A stretch of 64,000 nt of DNA from G963422745 sp963422745 (GCA_963422745.1 OY730477.1:1798001-1862000); one strand, 5' to 3'. Positions 17,201 to 24,968 are shown, numbered from the stretch's first letter. Program-made: numbers and translations. Notes: generated by a model not told the origin, from the letters alone.

Positions 17201-17889
17201 CGGAGTAGTTCTCGAACGGCGGATTCGATGGCGTCAATTTGATCCGGCTCGGGACGGTAGCGAAGTTCAACGAGATGGCTCTTGCCGCCCACTTTGACGA
17301 TCGGTGCATCGTCGAAATACCGAGCGAACCTTTCGGTGTCGATGGTGGCCGAGGTGATAATCACTTTCAGATCTCGACGGATGCGGGTCAGCCTGCGCAG
17401 ATAGCCCAACAGAAAATCGATGTTGAGGCTTCGCTCGTGTGCCTCGTCCACGATGATCGTCTCGTAACGTCGTAGTTCTGGGTCGTGCTCAATTTCTGCT
17501 AGAAGAATCCCGTCGGTCATGATCTTCACCAGTGTTCGGGGACTCAAGCTCTGGTCAAAGCGGACCTTGTGGCCCACAAGATCACCCAGTTCGGTGCCAA
17601 GTTCGCTAGCCACCCGCTCGGCGATGGCGAACGCTGCAACACGACGAGGTTGGGTGTGTCCGATCCAACCCCTAGCCCCGAAACCGGCTTCCAGACAGAT
17701 CTTTGGAAGTTGCGTGCTCTTTCCTGAACCGGTCTCGCCTGAAACCACAACCACAGGGTTGGCAGTGATGGTGTCCAGCAGGTCTTGGCGCCGCTCAAGG
17801 ATCGGCAAATCGACCGGATACCGCATCGGGGGGATCCACCCACGGCGCCGTGAAATGCCATCGGCGTCCATGGAGTCGATCCTAGACAC
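14197..17889 (-). CDS. hrpA: ATP-dependent RNA helicase HrpA (DEAH box)
   Basis: 1230 residues, near the usual length of bacterial HrpA. Helicase motifs in order: GETGSGKST (51-59), TQPRRVAA, DEAH (148-151), SAT (180-182), TNIAETSLTVPGV, QRAGRCGR. The winged-helix, ratchet and OB segments follow, then the long HrpA-specific C-terminal part (VFRRDLPDAV, VRRLPQTSGRDQSRM). HrpA unwinds RNA in an ATP-dependent way and in E. coli rescues stalled ribosomes. It stands alone on the minus strand. The 203-bp gap to the divergent menA holds no gene or clear signal. Confidence 0.95.
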   Translation of the reverse strand: MSRIDSMDADGISRRRGWIPPMRYPVDLPILERRQDLLDTITANPVVVVSGETGSGKSTQLPKICLEAGFGARGWIGHTQPRRVAAFAIAERVASELGTELGDLVGHKVRFDQSLSPRTLVKIMTDGILLAEIEHDPELRRYETIIVDEAHERSLNIDFLLGYLRRLTRIRRDLKVIITSATIDTERFARYFDDAPIVKVGGKSHLVELRYRPEPDQIDAIESAVRELLRDQSGDILVFCSGESEIREAADRLRRSLPALEVLELFARLGPAEQRRVFTTSSSRRVIVATNIAETSLTVPGVRCVVDAGTARISRFNRRTKVQRLPIEPISRASADQRAGRCGRLGPGVCIRLYDKDDYLARPKFTEPEILRTNLASVILQMSALGLGNPSDFGFIDPPPRRAVRDGIRLLEELDAVDPGREGTAEWLTPLGRQLAEVPIDPRLGRMLLAADDFGCVRELLIIVAGLSIQDPRVRPSDPDANRKASGLHARFADSGSDFVAMVALWEHLNRSARSRHNLRRLCSKEYLHHRRVREWQDVHAQLRRSVKAMGLTINTEPAQHDVVHRAVLAGLLSRIGCYDPRQRVYRGTHGGRFVLVRDGALAGRTPGWVMAAEMVETERVLARVCASIDESLIESAASHLLRRDYYNPRWHKRRGIAVCNESATLFGLRVVDNRTVALHRVDPSLARQLLVRHAILEGANALAILHRESLDRIEALRTRLRRDDLIPNVDELVDRYEASIPAHIVSEGDLIRWWQSEPQPHRFTPEEWLEVDLGEVNASHPTTWPFGDIDLRIDYRFEPGAADDGITIEIPLHYLSRMSQTRFEWLVPGMRPHLIEAMFATLPKPVRRLLSPITEAANNALALVDPDADVPATQQLAHAATRLSQVKVWPGHLSTPLPSWLRPHYRVVDNGHQLGIHDDLSVLKDWFRDRVPISRSPDDLEQAGLTTFPVRDLPAVVISGATGRSVRSYPALVDDKDSVSVRLLSTEAEQAEAMWAGTRRLLLLQRPSVGDRLRRVLTPEFKALITTSVYRSPSCWFSDCLVAAGDELLGLHGGPVHDRESYQRLSIVFRRDLPDAVLRVAQAAAVVLRCADRLRSAVDGAGSFSAAVTDIGEQLDRLVYEGFVSAVGADRLDDVARYLRAAHHRVRRLPQTSGRDQSRMVVVRTLEAEHDQLVAQTPLTVDLENLSWQIQELRVSLFAQPVGAKGTISAERITRAMQRIRGEVIGEGR

Positions 17890-18093
17890 AGCCGCCAGGC
17901 CCGAAATCGTTGCTGATCGTTGCTTTCATAGACTCCGGTGAGTCGAAACGGGTACTTAGGCGGCGTGAGCTGTGACGATATGTGTCCTATTTTGGGCTGA
18001 TCATCGCCGACCCCGAAGCGATCGGGCAGGATGAGTCGGTGAAACCCATCCCGGTAATGCGATGACCGCCAAGACCCCCGCTGCGGACACGCC

Positions 18094-19017
18094 ATGAAAG
18101 GCGAGCCCAACGACACATCGGATCCCACGATGTTGCGGCTGTGGTTGATTGGTGCGAGACCTCGGACCCTTTCCGCAGCGATCGTTGCTGTAGCAGTGGG
18201 TACCGCGGCTGCTGTGGGCCACGTCACCGAGACGGGTGAGCCGGTTGCTTGGTGGCGTGCGGGTGCGGCGCTGATTGTTGCGCTCGCGCTTCAGATCGGA
18301 GTCAATTACGCCAACGACTACAGCGATGGTGTGCGTGGCACCGACGGTGCAACCCGGGTGGGACCGATTCGCCTCGTGGGATCGAAACTTGTGTCACCCA
18401 AGGCGATGAAACGGGCCGCGGCGACGGCGTTTGCTGTGGCGGGAGCTGCCGGGGCGACACTGGCTTGGGTGATCGGACCGGAACTGCTGGTTGTGGGGGC
18501 TGCCTCAATACTCGCAGGCTGGACCTACACGGGGGGCCCCAAACCCTACGCACACCGAGGGCTCGGCGAAGTCTTTGTCTTTGTCTTCTTTGGTCTCGTT
18601 GCTACCGCTGGCACGACCTATGTCCTTGTTGAACGGCTCGAGCCTCTCGCCGTTGCTGCTGGGGCGGTGGTTGGGTTGTGGGCTGTGACCCTATTGATCA
18701 TCAACAACCTGCGCGACATTCCCGGAGACACCCTCGCCGGAAAGTTCACCCTCGCCGTTCGCTTGGGAGATCGACGAACCCGGAACCTTTATGTTCTGAT
18801 CCAAGTCGGTGCCGCGGTGGGAACGATCGTCATGAGCATCGTGTGGACCCGGCCCGCAGCGGTTGCTTTGGTGGCGCTTCCTCTGATCATCAAGGCGGTG
18901 AGCTCGCTGCGATGCGGGGCAGTTGGCGAGGAGCTGATTCCCCTATTGGGGATCACGGCACGCATTCAAGCGGTCGGTGGTCTGGCACTCGCCGCCGGAC
19001 TCGCCGTCTCAGGATGA
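18094..19017 (+). CDS. menA: 1,4-dihydroxy-2-naphthoate polyprenyltransferase MenA
   Basis: 307 residues with about eight membrane segments. The two aspartate-rich prenyl-diphosphate motifs are visible: NDYSDGVRGTD (74-84) and NNLRDIPGDTLAGK (about 204). MenA joins a polyprenyl chain to dihydroxynaphthoate in the membrane, the step before MenG. It faces menG convergently 20 bp away. An internal ATG at 18133 is an alternative start that would lose only a polar leader. Confidence 0.94.
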   Translation: MKGEPNDTSDPTMLRLWLIGARPRTLSAAIVAVAVGTAAAVGHVTETGEPVAWWRAGAALIVALALQIGVNYANDYSDGVRGTDGATRVGPIRLVGSKLVSPKAMKRAAATAFAVAGAAGATLAWVIGPELLVVGAASILAGWTYTGGPKPYAHRGLGEVFVFVFFGLVATAGTTYVLVERLEPLAVAAGAVVGLWAVTLLIINNLRDIPGDTLAGKFTLAVRLGDRRTRNLYVLIQVGAAVGTIVMSIVWTRPAAVALVALPLIIKAVSSLRCGAVGEELIPLLGITARIQAVGGLALAAGLAVSG

Positions 19018-19037
19018 TCGGCGGATTGTATTGCCTG

Positions 19038-19760
19038 TCAAGGTGTGGCACAGGTGGCGGTGATGAGTTGCGCGCCGCTAAACGGAACGTGTTTGATGTT
19101 GTCAAACCCAGCCGCTGAAAGCTCTGCTTGCAGCTTCTCCCAAGTCGGCAAGTAGGCCATTGACTTAGGAAGGTAGCGGTATGCCCGACGTTGAGAAAGC
19201 AACCCACCGATAAGCGGTATCACCCGATTGAAATAGATTCGATGTGCAAACCCCAAGAAACGCCCCGGTGGCACATAGGCCTCAAGAAAAGCAATGCGAC
19301 CACCCGGACGCACCACCCGGGCGACCTCCGCGAAGAAGGCCGGTAGATCTACCAGGTTGCGAAGCGCGAACCCACACGTGGCGCCGTCCACGCTGCGATC
19401 AAGCAACGGCAAGGCCCCTATGTCGGCATGTATCAGGGGGGCGTCGGTGCGCGCCGCAGCGAGCATTCCCATTGACAGGTCAAGTCCGATCCCGAAGTGA
19501 CCGCTCTTGTTTAGTTCACGGCAGAAATCACCGGTCCCGCACGCGAGATCGGCGACGACGCCTCCCGCGGGGAGTTCCAGGCCAGCGGTAGCGGCTCTGC
19601 GCCAACGTACATCAAGCCCGAAGGTCATGACCCGGTTGACCCTGTCGTAACGCGGGGCGATCGTGTCGAACAGGCTCCTGATTTGGTGCCGTTTTTCTTC
19701 GCCGTAGGGAAGTCGGTCCGGATCAACGATGACACCGTCGGCGAGGACCGGGTTGCTCAC
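19038..19760 (-). CDS. menG: Demethylmenaquinone methyltransferase (MenG/UbiE)
   Basis: 240 residues with UbiE signatures: LFDTIAPRYDRVNRVMTFGLD, the SAM-binding VVADLACGTGDF (68-79), GIGLDLSMGML, and GFALRNLVD. It methylates demethylmenaquinone to menaquinone with SAM, the last step after MenA. The GTG start overlaps the stop of the upstream membrane protein gene by four bases (GTGA). Confidence 0.94.
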   Translation of the reverse strand: MSNPVLADGVIVDPDRLPYGEEKRHQIRSLFDTIAPRYDRVNRVMTFGLDVRWRRAATAGLELPAGGVVADLACGTGDFCRELNKSGHFGIGLDLSMGMLAAARTDAPLIHADIGALPLLDRSVDGATCGFALRNLVDLPAFFAEVARVVRPGGRIAFLEAYVPPGRFLGFAHRIYFNRVIPLIGGLLSQRRAYRYLPKSMAYLPTWEKLQAELSAAGFDNIKHVPFSGAQLITATCATP

Positions 19761-20167
19761 CGGAACCAGATCCTCTTGTATTGACGACTCATTGGGTGCA
19801 CCAGCAAGGCCACCAGTGCGATGTCAAAGAGCAGCGAGATCGGGTTGCGAAGCAGCGCACCGCTTGTGCCGTTCAACAAGTCAAGGATGCGCAGGAGCAG
19901 CGGGGCTGTGGCAGCTGTAACTCCTATCCAATAGCCCCAGCGTCGTTCGTTGGCGATACCGAACCCGCCAGCGAGCATGCCAATGGTGTCAAGCAGCAGG
20001 AATATGGCACCAAGTTGGCTTCCGCCGACAATACTGTACCGCGGGGCCTGCGACAACATCGTGAATAACACCGCGAACGCACCACGCCAATACAACAGGA
20101 GCTGGGCGATGTACAGGGTCTGCGGTTGGCGAGGGTTTACCCAAACTTGGCCCGTCATGGTTACCAT
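19757..20167 (-). CDS. Small four-helix membrane protein of unknown function
   Basis: About 136 residues from the ATG at 20167 (the ATG at 20158 is equally possible; an earlier start at 20230 adds a polar leader). Four hydrophobic segments are visible: around YIAQLLLYWRGAFAVLF, LGAIFLLLDTIGMLAGGFGI, IGVTAATAPLLLRIL and LLFDIALVALLV. No family recognised. Its stop overlaps the menG start, so it is translated together with menaquinone methylation, but a link to quinones is only contextual. Confidence 0.75.
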   Translation of the reverse strand: MVTMTGQVWVNPRQPQTLYIAQLLLYWRGAFAVLFTMLSQAPRYSIVGGSQLGAIFLLLDTIGMLAGGFGIANERRWGYWIGVTAATAPLLLRILDLLNGTSGALLRNPISLLFDIALVALLVHPMSRQYKRIWFR

Positions 20168-20267
20168 TATGGTGCTGCAAGTTCCGCCCGCGGCTAGTTG
20201 GCTGGTCCGAAACTGTTTGATCCCAGCCACAGGTCGAATCGACTGAGTTTTTTCGATCGAAAAACGA

Positions 20268-20969
20268 CTAAGCCGAGGTCCTTCGGGCTAGGTCAATTCG
20301 GTAGCAGCGATCGGTGCGGTGATGGCGAAAACCGATTGAGGCGTAGGTGGCATTGGCCGGATTGTTGTCGGATTCGACATAGAGCATTCCGACGGTGAGC
20401 CCTTTGTCGGCCAACCACCCTAGTCCCGCCATGGTCATAGGTTTGCCGAGCCCTTTGCCGTGATGGTCGGGATCAATAGCGATCACATAGATCTCGCCCA
20501 ACGCCGGTTCATGGTCGGTATGGACTTTGGTCCAACAGAATCCGACAAGCTGGCGGTTTTCGCGATACAACCTGAAGCCCTCACGGTCGAACCACGATTC
20601 ACCCATCGTGGCGCGTACGCCTTCAACCGTCAGCGAGCCCTGTTCGGGGTGCCAGTCAAAGGCACGGTTGTTGAGTTGGATCATCTCAGCCATGTCGTTG
20701 TCTGTGTACGCAACCGTCGGTAGGGGAGTGCCGTCAAGGGGCAAAGAACAGCGAAGCTGCCAAAGGTCGCGGTAGGCGACAAAGCCGAGTCGTACAGCAA
20801 CCGCATCCGACGCGGCGTTCACGTCGTGGATCCAAAGCTGCAGTGAACCAACCCGTCCATGGATCGCGTCGGCTAGCTCCTCGCTGAGCGATGGACCTGC
20901 CCCACCGGCGGGAACAACCAACCGCCGAGTGAAGGGGCCTTCGGTCGGCTGCTCTACCAGCACTGTCAT
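20268..20969 (-). CDS. mshD: Mycothiol synthase MshD, N-terminally short
   Basis: 233 residues. The C-terminal GNAT domain is typical of MshD: NNRAFDWHPEQG, WFDREGFRLY, GFCWTKVH, the acetyl-CoA loop VIAIDPDHHGKGLGKPM, and LYVESDNNPA. It acetylates Cys-GlcN-inositol in the last step of mycothiol synthesis, an actinobacterial thiol. Typical MshD has two GNAT domains and about 300 residues; here only the tail of the first (VGSLQLWIHDVNAASDAVAVRLGF) remains. No upstream in-frame sequence is available because the divergent nth begins within 90 bp. The catalytic half is complete, so it may still work. Confidence 0.88.
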   Translation of the reverse strand: MTVLVEQPTEGPFTRRLVVPAGGAGPSLSEELADAIHGRVGSLQLWIHDVNAASDAVAVRLGFVAYRDLWQLRCSLPLDGTPLPTVAYTDNDMAEMIQLNNRAFDWHPEQGSLTVEGVRATMGESWFDREGFRLYRENRQLVGFCWTKVHTDHEPALGEIYVIAIDPDHHGKGLGKPMTMAGLGWLADKGLTVGMLYVESDNNPANATYASIGFRHHRTDRCYRIDLARRTSA

Positions 20970-21055
20970 GCGACGATGCTAAACCCTTGGACCTCAAGAG
21001 TCACTGGCTTCGGGAATCGATCGCCGAACGAATCATGGCGAGGTATCGTCGGATC

Positions 21056-21697
21056 ATGGTCGGGCCGCGATCGCCAGCCGGACGTGCCCGAGTCACGAAT
21101 CGTAGGCTCAGCGAGGAGTACCCGCAAGCGGAATGCGAGTTGCACCATGGCAACGCATTCGAGTTGCTGGTAGCCACGATCCTGTCCGCTCAGGCCACCG
21201 ATGTAGGGGTCAACAAGATCACACCTGCGCTGTTTCGCCGGTTCTGTGATCCATGGGCTTTGGCCTCGGTTGAACCCACCGACGTCGAGCCCTACGTCGC
21301 CTCGATCGGGTTGTTCCGCCAGAAGTCCAAGAGCCTTGTGGGCATGGCGCGTATGCTGATTGATGACTACGACGGCGAAGTGCCCCACGCAATGAAGGAT
21401 CTCGTGCGCCTGCCCGGGGTGGGTCGCAAGACAGCCAACGTTGTCCGCAGCGTGGCGCTCGGCAAACCGGGTTTGCCGGTGGACACCCACGTCATGCGGC
21501 TTTGCAACCTGTTAGGTATCACAACCGAAACCGATCCCGTGAGGATCGAACTGGAACTCAATCCGATGGTGCCAGCCGCTGAACGTGGACTGTTCAGCCT
21601 CCGGCTCATCCTGCATGGTCGGCGTGTTTGTGTGGCACGGCGGCCTCAATGCGAGGACTGTGTACTCAACGACTTCTGCCCGTCGAGTCGAATCTGA
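21056..21697 (+). CDS. nth: Endonuclease III (Nth)
   Basis: 213 residues from ATG 21056, where alignment to actinobacterial Nth begins well; ATG 21035 and an ATG at 20987 are in frame upstream. The helix-hairpin-helix LPGVGRKTANVV has the catalytic Lys (about 125), and PVDTHVMRL the catalytic Asp (about 143). The 4Fe-4S loop is complete: C-x6-C-x2-C-x5-C (CVARRPQCEDCVLNDFC). It removes oxidised pyrimidines and nicks abasic sites. The last 13 codons are inside an 85-bp tandem duplication that continues past the stop. Confidence 0.95.
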   Translation: MVGPRSPAGRARVTNRRLSEEYPQAECELHHGNAFELLVATILSAQATDVGVNKITPALFRRFCDPWALASVEPTDVEPYVASIGLFRQKSKSLVGMARMLIDDYDGEVPHAMKDLVRLPGVGRKTANVVRSVALGKPGLPVDTHVMRLCNLLGITTETDPVRIELELNPMVPAAERGLFSLRLILHGRRVCVARRPQCEDCVLNDFCPSSRI

Positions 21698-21828
21698 GGT
21701 GCAGCTGCACCCGATTCTATTGCGGGATCGCGTCTCATCGGGCTGTGTACTCAACGACTTCTGTTTGTCGAGTCGAGGTTGAGGTGCTGCTGCACTCGAT
21801 TCTATTGCGGGATCGCGTCTCATCGGGT
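21659..21828. repeat. 85-bp tandem repeat copying the 3' end of nth
   Basis: TGTACTCAACGACTTCTG occurs at 21661 and 21746, and the rest of the unit follows in both copies, including ATTCTATTGCGGGATCGCGT and CTCATCGGG. Copy 1 encodes the last Cys of the Fe-S loop and the stop of nth; copy 2 still reads CVLNDFCLSSRG then a stop but lies outside the gene. About 90 percent identical by eye. Confidence 0.92.
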
Positions 21829-21891
21829 TTGGGAGGCTTGATTGAGTTGACAGATTGCCCCAAGAGATTGGATCCTGCCTCACCGGGTCAA

Positions 21892-21902
21892 TGGTCTGAC
21901 CA
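21892..21902. promoter_or_regulatory. FadR/GntR-type operator before the regulator gene
   Basis: A perfect dyad TGGTCTGACCA, the core known for FadR-subfamily GntR proteins (TGGTNNNACCA). It lies 32 bp before the ATG of the GntR gene, fitting autoregulation. The surrounding 15-mer CAATGGTCTGACCAC is repeated exactly at 24775-24789. Confidence 0.7.
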
Positions 21903-21934
21903 CGGAACCGCCAAACCACTGGGGAAAGGCCACG

Positions 21935-22654
21935 ATGCCCACACCGCCAGTTGCCTTTGATCCAATCGTCAAAGAGACGATCAGTGCGCAGATCCGCTCG
22001 CAGCTCATTCAGCGGATCACGATCGGCGAGTTTGCGCCGGGACAGCCGTTGCCGTCGGAACGGGACCTTGCTGCACGGTTTCGTGTCGCTCGAACCTCTG
22101 TGCGTGAGGCGATCTCGGGGTTGCTTTCGCTGGGGTTGGTGGAACGACGAGGGAACCGGTCGTATATCGCCGAGTGCCTGCCCGATCTGATCGTCGGCGA
22201 ACGTGAAGGTCGCAAGGTATTCGTTACGCAACTATTCGAGACCCGAGAGGTGCTTGAGGCGCCGATATTCAGGCTGGCGGCTCGCCGCGCGAACGCAAGC
22301 GAGAGAGAGTCGGTGGCCGCTATCGCCCGACGCTTCGTGGATGGCTTGGCCATCGCGGAGTTCCGCAGCCTCGATCGGGAGTTCCACACCACGATCGCAG
22401 CATCATGCGCAAACCCGCTTCTAATCGAACTCTACGGCAAGGTCCTTGACGAGTTGTTTCGCAGTGACGAGTTCGACGCACTGCTCGGAGATGAGGCGAA
22501 CCGGCCCCCGGTTCGCAGAATTATCAACGAAGCGTGTCGGGCGCATCAAGCGATCGCCGAGGCCTTCGTTGCTGGCGACGCCAACGCGATCGGGGTGCTC
22601 GCAGCCGAACACATTCGCGACGTTCAGCGCGCCATGATTGACGAACTCATCTGA
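21935..22654 (+). CDS. GntR-family regulator, FadR subfamily (FCD domain)
   Basis: 239 residues. The winged helix (about 12-80: PLPSERDLAARFRVARTSVREAISGLLSLGLVERR) is followed by an all-helical FCD domain. Likely metal-binding positions are present: D and H in SLDREFHTTIAAS, H in RAHQAIAEAF, H in AAEHIRDVQ. FCD regulators bind small carboxylates or related effectors and usually repress catabolic operons. It heads the accessory region and has a perfect operator of its own class in its leader, so it is the best candidate regulator of the downstream island. Confidence 0.92.
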   Translation: MPTPPVAFDPIVKETISAQIRSQLIQRITIGEFAPGQPLPSERDLAARFRVARTSVREAISGLLSLGLVERRGNRSYIAECLPDLIVGEREGRKVFVTQLFETREVLEAPIFRLAARRANASERESVAAIARRFVDGLAIAEFRSLDREFHTTIAASCANPLLIELYGKVLDELFRSDEFDALLGDEANRPPVRRIINEACRAHQAIAEAFVAGDANAIGVLAAEHIRDVQRAMIDELI

Positions 22655-22924
22655 GCTGTGTTGCTTGCGGCGTTGGTTGTGTAGTCGTGAGGTAAGGAGG
22701 CAGCGTTTACGGCTCGGTGGTAGCTGTGTCGTCCACGGCGTTGGTCGTGCGGTTGTCGGCTCGGTGGTAACTGTGTTGATTGCGGCGTTGGTCGTGAGAT
22801 CGTGGCCGTCGTGGGGGTGTAGTGGTGAATGGCTCGGTGGTAGCTGTGTTGCTTACGGCGTTGGTTGTTTCGGGTTGTGAGGGCGTCAGGTAAGGACGCA
22901 GCGATGGCTCGGTGGTGAGCCTGC
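22655..22924. repeat. Degenerate intergenic repeat cluster
   Basis: GGCTCGGTGGTA(G/A)CTGTGT begins at 22711, 22758 and 22831, with a truncated start at 22906; each is followed by a GCGTTGGTYGT motif, and a headless copy begins the region at 22656. Spacings (47, 73, 75 bp) are uneven because linkers differ. No gene is supported here; a Thr/Pro-rich open frame on the minus strand is a repeat artefact. Confidence 0.75.
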
Positions 22925-23416
22925 TCATTCGACGATAAGGCCGAGAGCTTCAAGCGCGGGCACCGAGTCGGGATAAGCCTGCGAAACGAAAACGGCGCTG
23001 TCCCAATAGTCGGTGCGGCTATGGATGAGCCCGTCAACGACGAACAGATGCTGTACCCCGCGAACGGTCAGCGGCCTTGTTCGGGCCCATAGCCCTATCA
23101 GAGTGTAGAACGCGGCTACGTGCCCGTCGTCGGCCACCAGAATCCGTTCAGGCTCATAGGAAAGGTCATGTATGGAGTCCACGAACACTCTGAGCTTCTC
23201 GCGGTAGGCGCTGCGCCCGTTGCAGCTCGTGCCCAACGCCGCCGTTTGACAGTTCACGAAGTCCTCGGAGACGTGCGCTGCGATCCGGTCAACGTCGCGG
23301 CGGCGAAACGACGCCAGATATGAGCGCACAACGGTCTCGGGATCGGTGGTCTCGGGATCGGTGGTCTCGGGATCGGTGGTCCCGGGATCGGTGGTCTCGG
23401 GATCGGTTTCGGTCAT
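22925..23416 (-). CDS. SnoaL/NTF2-like protein with (TTDPE) repeat leader
   Basis: 163 residues from the ATG at 23416. After a leader of TDPET repeats (about residues 3-25) comes an NTF2-like domain: VVRSYLASFRRRDVDRIAAHVSEDFVNCQTAALG, YREKLRVFVDSIHDL, VAAFYTLIG, VQHLFVVDGLIHSRTDYWDS. This cone fold serves as cyclase, isomerase, hydrolase or pure binding protein; the role here is unknown. It is divergent from the Rieske gene (102 bp between starts). Confidence 0.83.
   Translation of the reverse strand: MTETDPETTDPGTTDPETTDPETTDPETVVRSYLASFRRRDVDRIAAHVSEDFVNCQTAALGTSCNGRSAYREKLRVFVDSIHDLSYEPERILVADDGHVAAFYTLIGLWARTRPLTVRGVQHLFVVDGLIHSRTDYWDSAVFVSQAYPDSVPALEALGLIVE
23334..23410. repeat. 15-bp coding repeat (GGTCTCGGGATCGGT)
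   Basis: Four to five near-perfect copies of GGTCTCGGGATCGGT in a row encode the TTDPE units at the N-terminus of the SnoaL-like protein. One copy has CCC for CTC. The period is a multiple of three, so copy-number change keeps the frame. Confidence 0.88.
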
Positions 23417-23517
23417 GACGAACCATCGCACAGCACAACGGCTGACACATACCGCAACGATTGGGCGCACGGCTTGTGGTCATCTGCTCGGTAGGCGATG
23501 GCTACGATAACCAGACC

Positions 23518-24507
23518 ATGGTGCTGGTAGGCAATGGCCCTCTTCGATGCTGTTGGCATCCGGTTGCCGAATCGACCGATGTTGAACCCGGTCCGCTGGC
23601 GTTAACCCTGTTGGGTGAGCGTCTTGTGCTGTACCGGACCGATGGAAGGATTGTCGCGGCGCCTGATCGTTGTCCGCATCGTGAAGCGCCATTGTCGGCG
23701 GGATCGATTGTCGACAACACTCTGGTATGCGTCTACCACGGCTGGGGATTCGGCACCGATGGAACCTGTGTGTCGGTTCCATCCTCCGGCGCGGCCAAGT
23801 CGATCCCTCCGGCGGCTCATCTGCGCTGCCTGCACACCAAGGAATGCTACGGATTGATCTGGGTGGCCTTCGACGAGCCCATCGGCGACATACCCGTTAT
23901 CGCCGCCGAAACCAACCCGGCGTTTCGTCGCATAAACAGCGGGATGCAGTTGTGGCAGACCGCGGCCACCCGCATGGTGGACAACTTCTTGGACATATCG
24001 CATTTCCCGTGGGTTCATGCCGGGACATTCGGTAGCGCGCAGTCAACCGAGGTGCCGCTGCTCACCTTGGTGGAATTGGACGACGACTTCACCGGTTATG
24101 TCTATGAAGTAGATGCAGCCAACCCGAACGACGCCGTCGCCACCAGCGGTTCGACCGATGAGGTGGTTCACCGATGGATGAGTACCGGTTTCGCACTGCC
24201 GTTGCTTGTACGCAGCACGATCCGCTACGCCGACGGTCTTGAACACATCTTGTTGTTGTGCAGCACACCGGTTGATGACTGCACCTCATTGTTTACATTC
24301 GTGGTATGGCGCAACGATGACCATTCCATCCCCGAACAGGACGTGATTTCCTTCGATCGGGCGATCGGAGCCGAGGACAAGGTAATGCTTGAACGTATTG
24401 GCGGTTCATTGCCCCTTGAACGTACTGGGTTGGTGAGTGTGCAATCCGATAAGCCGTCGGTCGAATGGCGCCGCCGGTTCGCTGAGCTGATCAGAAACAC
24501 TAGATGA
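23518..24507 (+). CDS. Rieske non-haem iron oxygenase (VanA-like)
   Basis: 329 residues from ATG 23518. The 2Fe-2S Rieske motif is C-x-H-x16-C-x2-H (CPHREAPLSAG...CVYHGW), followed by the mononuclear iron site DNFLDISHFPWVHAGTFG. The short length and motif spacing match the VanA/pheophorbide/N- and O-demethylase group rather than two-subunit dioxygenases. It needs an external reductase/ferredoxin, none of which is in the window. A degenerate half of the GntR operator (ACCAGACCATGG) overlaps the start codon. The substrate is unknown; oxidative demethylation is the commonest reaction in this group. Confidence 0.9.
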   Translation: MVLVGNGPLRCCWHPVAESTDVEPGPLALTLLGERLVLYRTDGRIVAAPDRCPHREAPLSAGSIVDNTLVCVYHGWGFGTDGTCVSVPSSGAAKSIPPAAHLRCLHTKECYGLIWVAFDEPIGDIPVIAAETNPAFRRINSGMQLWQTAATRMVDNFLDISHFPWVHAGTFGSAQSTEVPLLTLVELDDDFTGYVYEVDAANPNDAVATSGSTDEVVHRWMSTGFALPLLVRSTIRYADGLEHILLLCSTPVDDCTSLFTFVVWRNDDHSIPEQDVISFDRAIGAEDKVMLERIGGSLPLERTGLVSVQSDKPSVEWRRRFAELIRNTR

Positions 24508-24521
24508 CGTCTCGGAACCGC

Positions 24522-24681
24522 GAACCCGGTGTTGGCACATTGGCCGGGTTATTCGGCGCTGGTTCAAGGCTGCTGATTGGATCGGCGAGCCCAGTGTTTG
24601 GAACATTGGCCGGGTCGTGCCCGCGCACCTCGCTGCACGTGTAGAGATCGGCGAGCCCAGTGTTTGGAACATTGGCCGGGT
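24522..24681. repeat. Intergenic repeats, 66-bp period
   Basis: The unit ATCGGCGAGCCCAGTGTTTG plus GAACATTGGCCGGGT is at 24581-24615 and again at 24647-24681; a degenerate copy (CCGGTGTTGGCACATTGGCCGGGT) is at 24526-24549. The rest of 24508-24968 carries no gene I can support; it holds an operator dyad and a 22-bp tandem repeat listed separately. Confidence 0.8.
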
Positions 24682-24777
24682 CTGCGACGAGAATCGGTCT
24701 TACATGACGCACGACCTTCGCCGTTGCTGTTGGTTTGTTAGCGAGCCGATTTCTGAGTATCTTCTGGCGATCAACAA

Positions 24778-24788
24778 TGGTCTGACCA
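24778..24788. promoter_or_regulatory. FadR/GntR-type operator before the VOC-cupin-HyuAB operon
   Basis: TGGTCTGACCA, identical over 15 bases (CAATGGTCTGACCAC) to the site before the GntR gene. It lies 180 bp before the VOC gene start in an intergenic region, so the promoter of this operon is probably nearby. Confidence 0.7.
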
Positions 24789-24908
24789 CCATCGCGAGGC
24801 TGAGCAACCGACGCGACTCAACCCTGTTGGGCTCATTAGCGCTGTGCTGCGCGGCGGTAACCTCGCTTGGGTGCGCGTGGTGATGGGGATCAATCCGGGG
24901 GCTGACAA

Positions 24909-24952
24909 CGGCGTGTTCAGATGTCGTCTACGGCGTGTTCAGATGTCGTCTA
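24909..24952. repeat. 22-bp perfect tandem repeat just before a ribosome-binding site
   Basis: CGGCGTGTTCAGATGTCGTC then TA occurs at 24909-24930 and 24931-24952 without mismatch. The Shine-Dalgarno AGGAGG of the VOC gene follows 3 bases later, so the repeat is in the leader of the operon mRNA. Confidence 0.9.
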
Positions 24953-24968
24953 CACAGGAGGTCTTGCG

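Noticed and set aside
17890..18093. Possible small gene or tRNA between hrpA and menA
   Set aside because: No cloverleaf or coding pattern seen; treated as a promoter region.
22707..22928. Thr/Pro-rich minus-strand frame
   Set aside because: By-product of the intergenic repeats; low complexity, no SD.
24617..24883. 88-codon plus-strand frame
   Set aside because: It covers repeats and the operator, has no SD and no recognisable motif.
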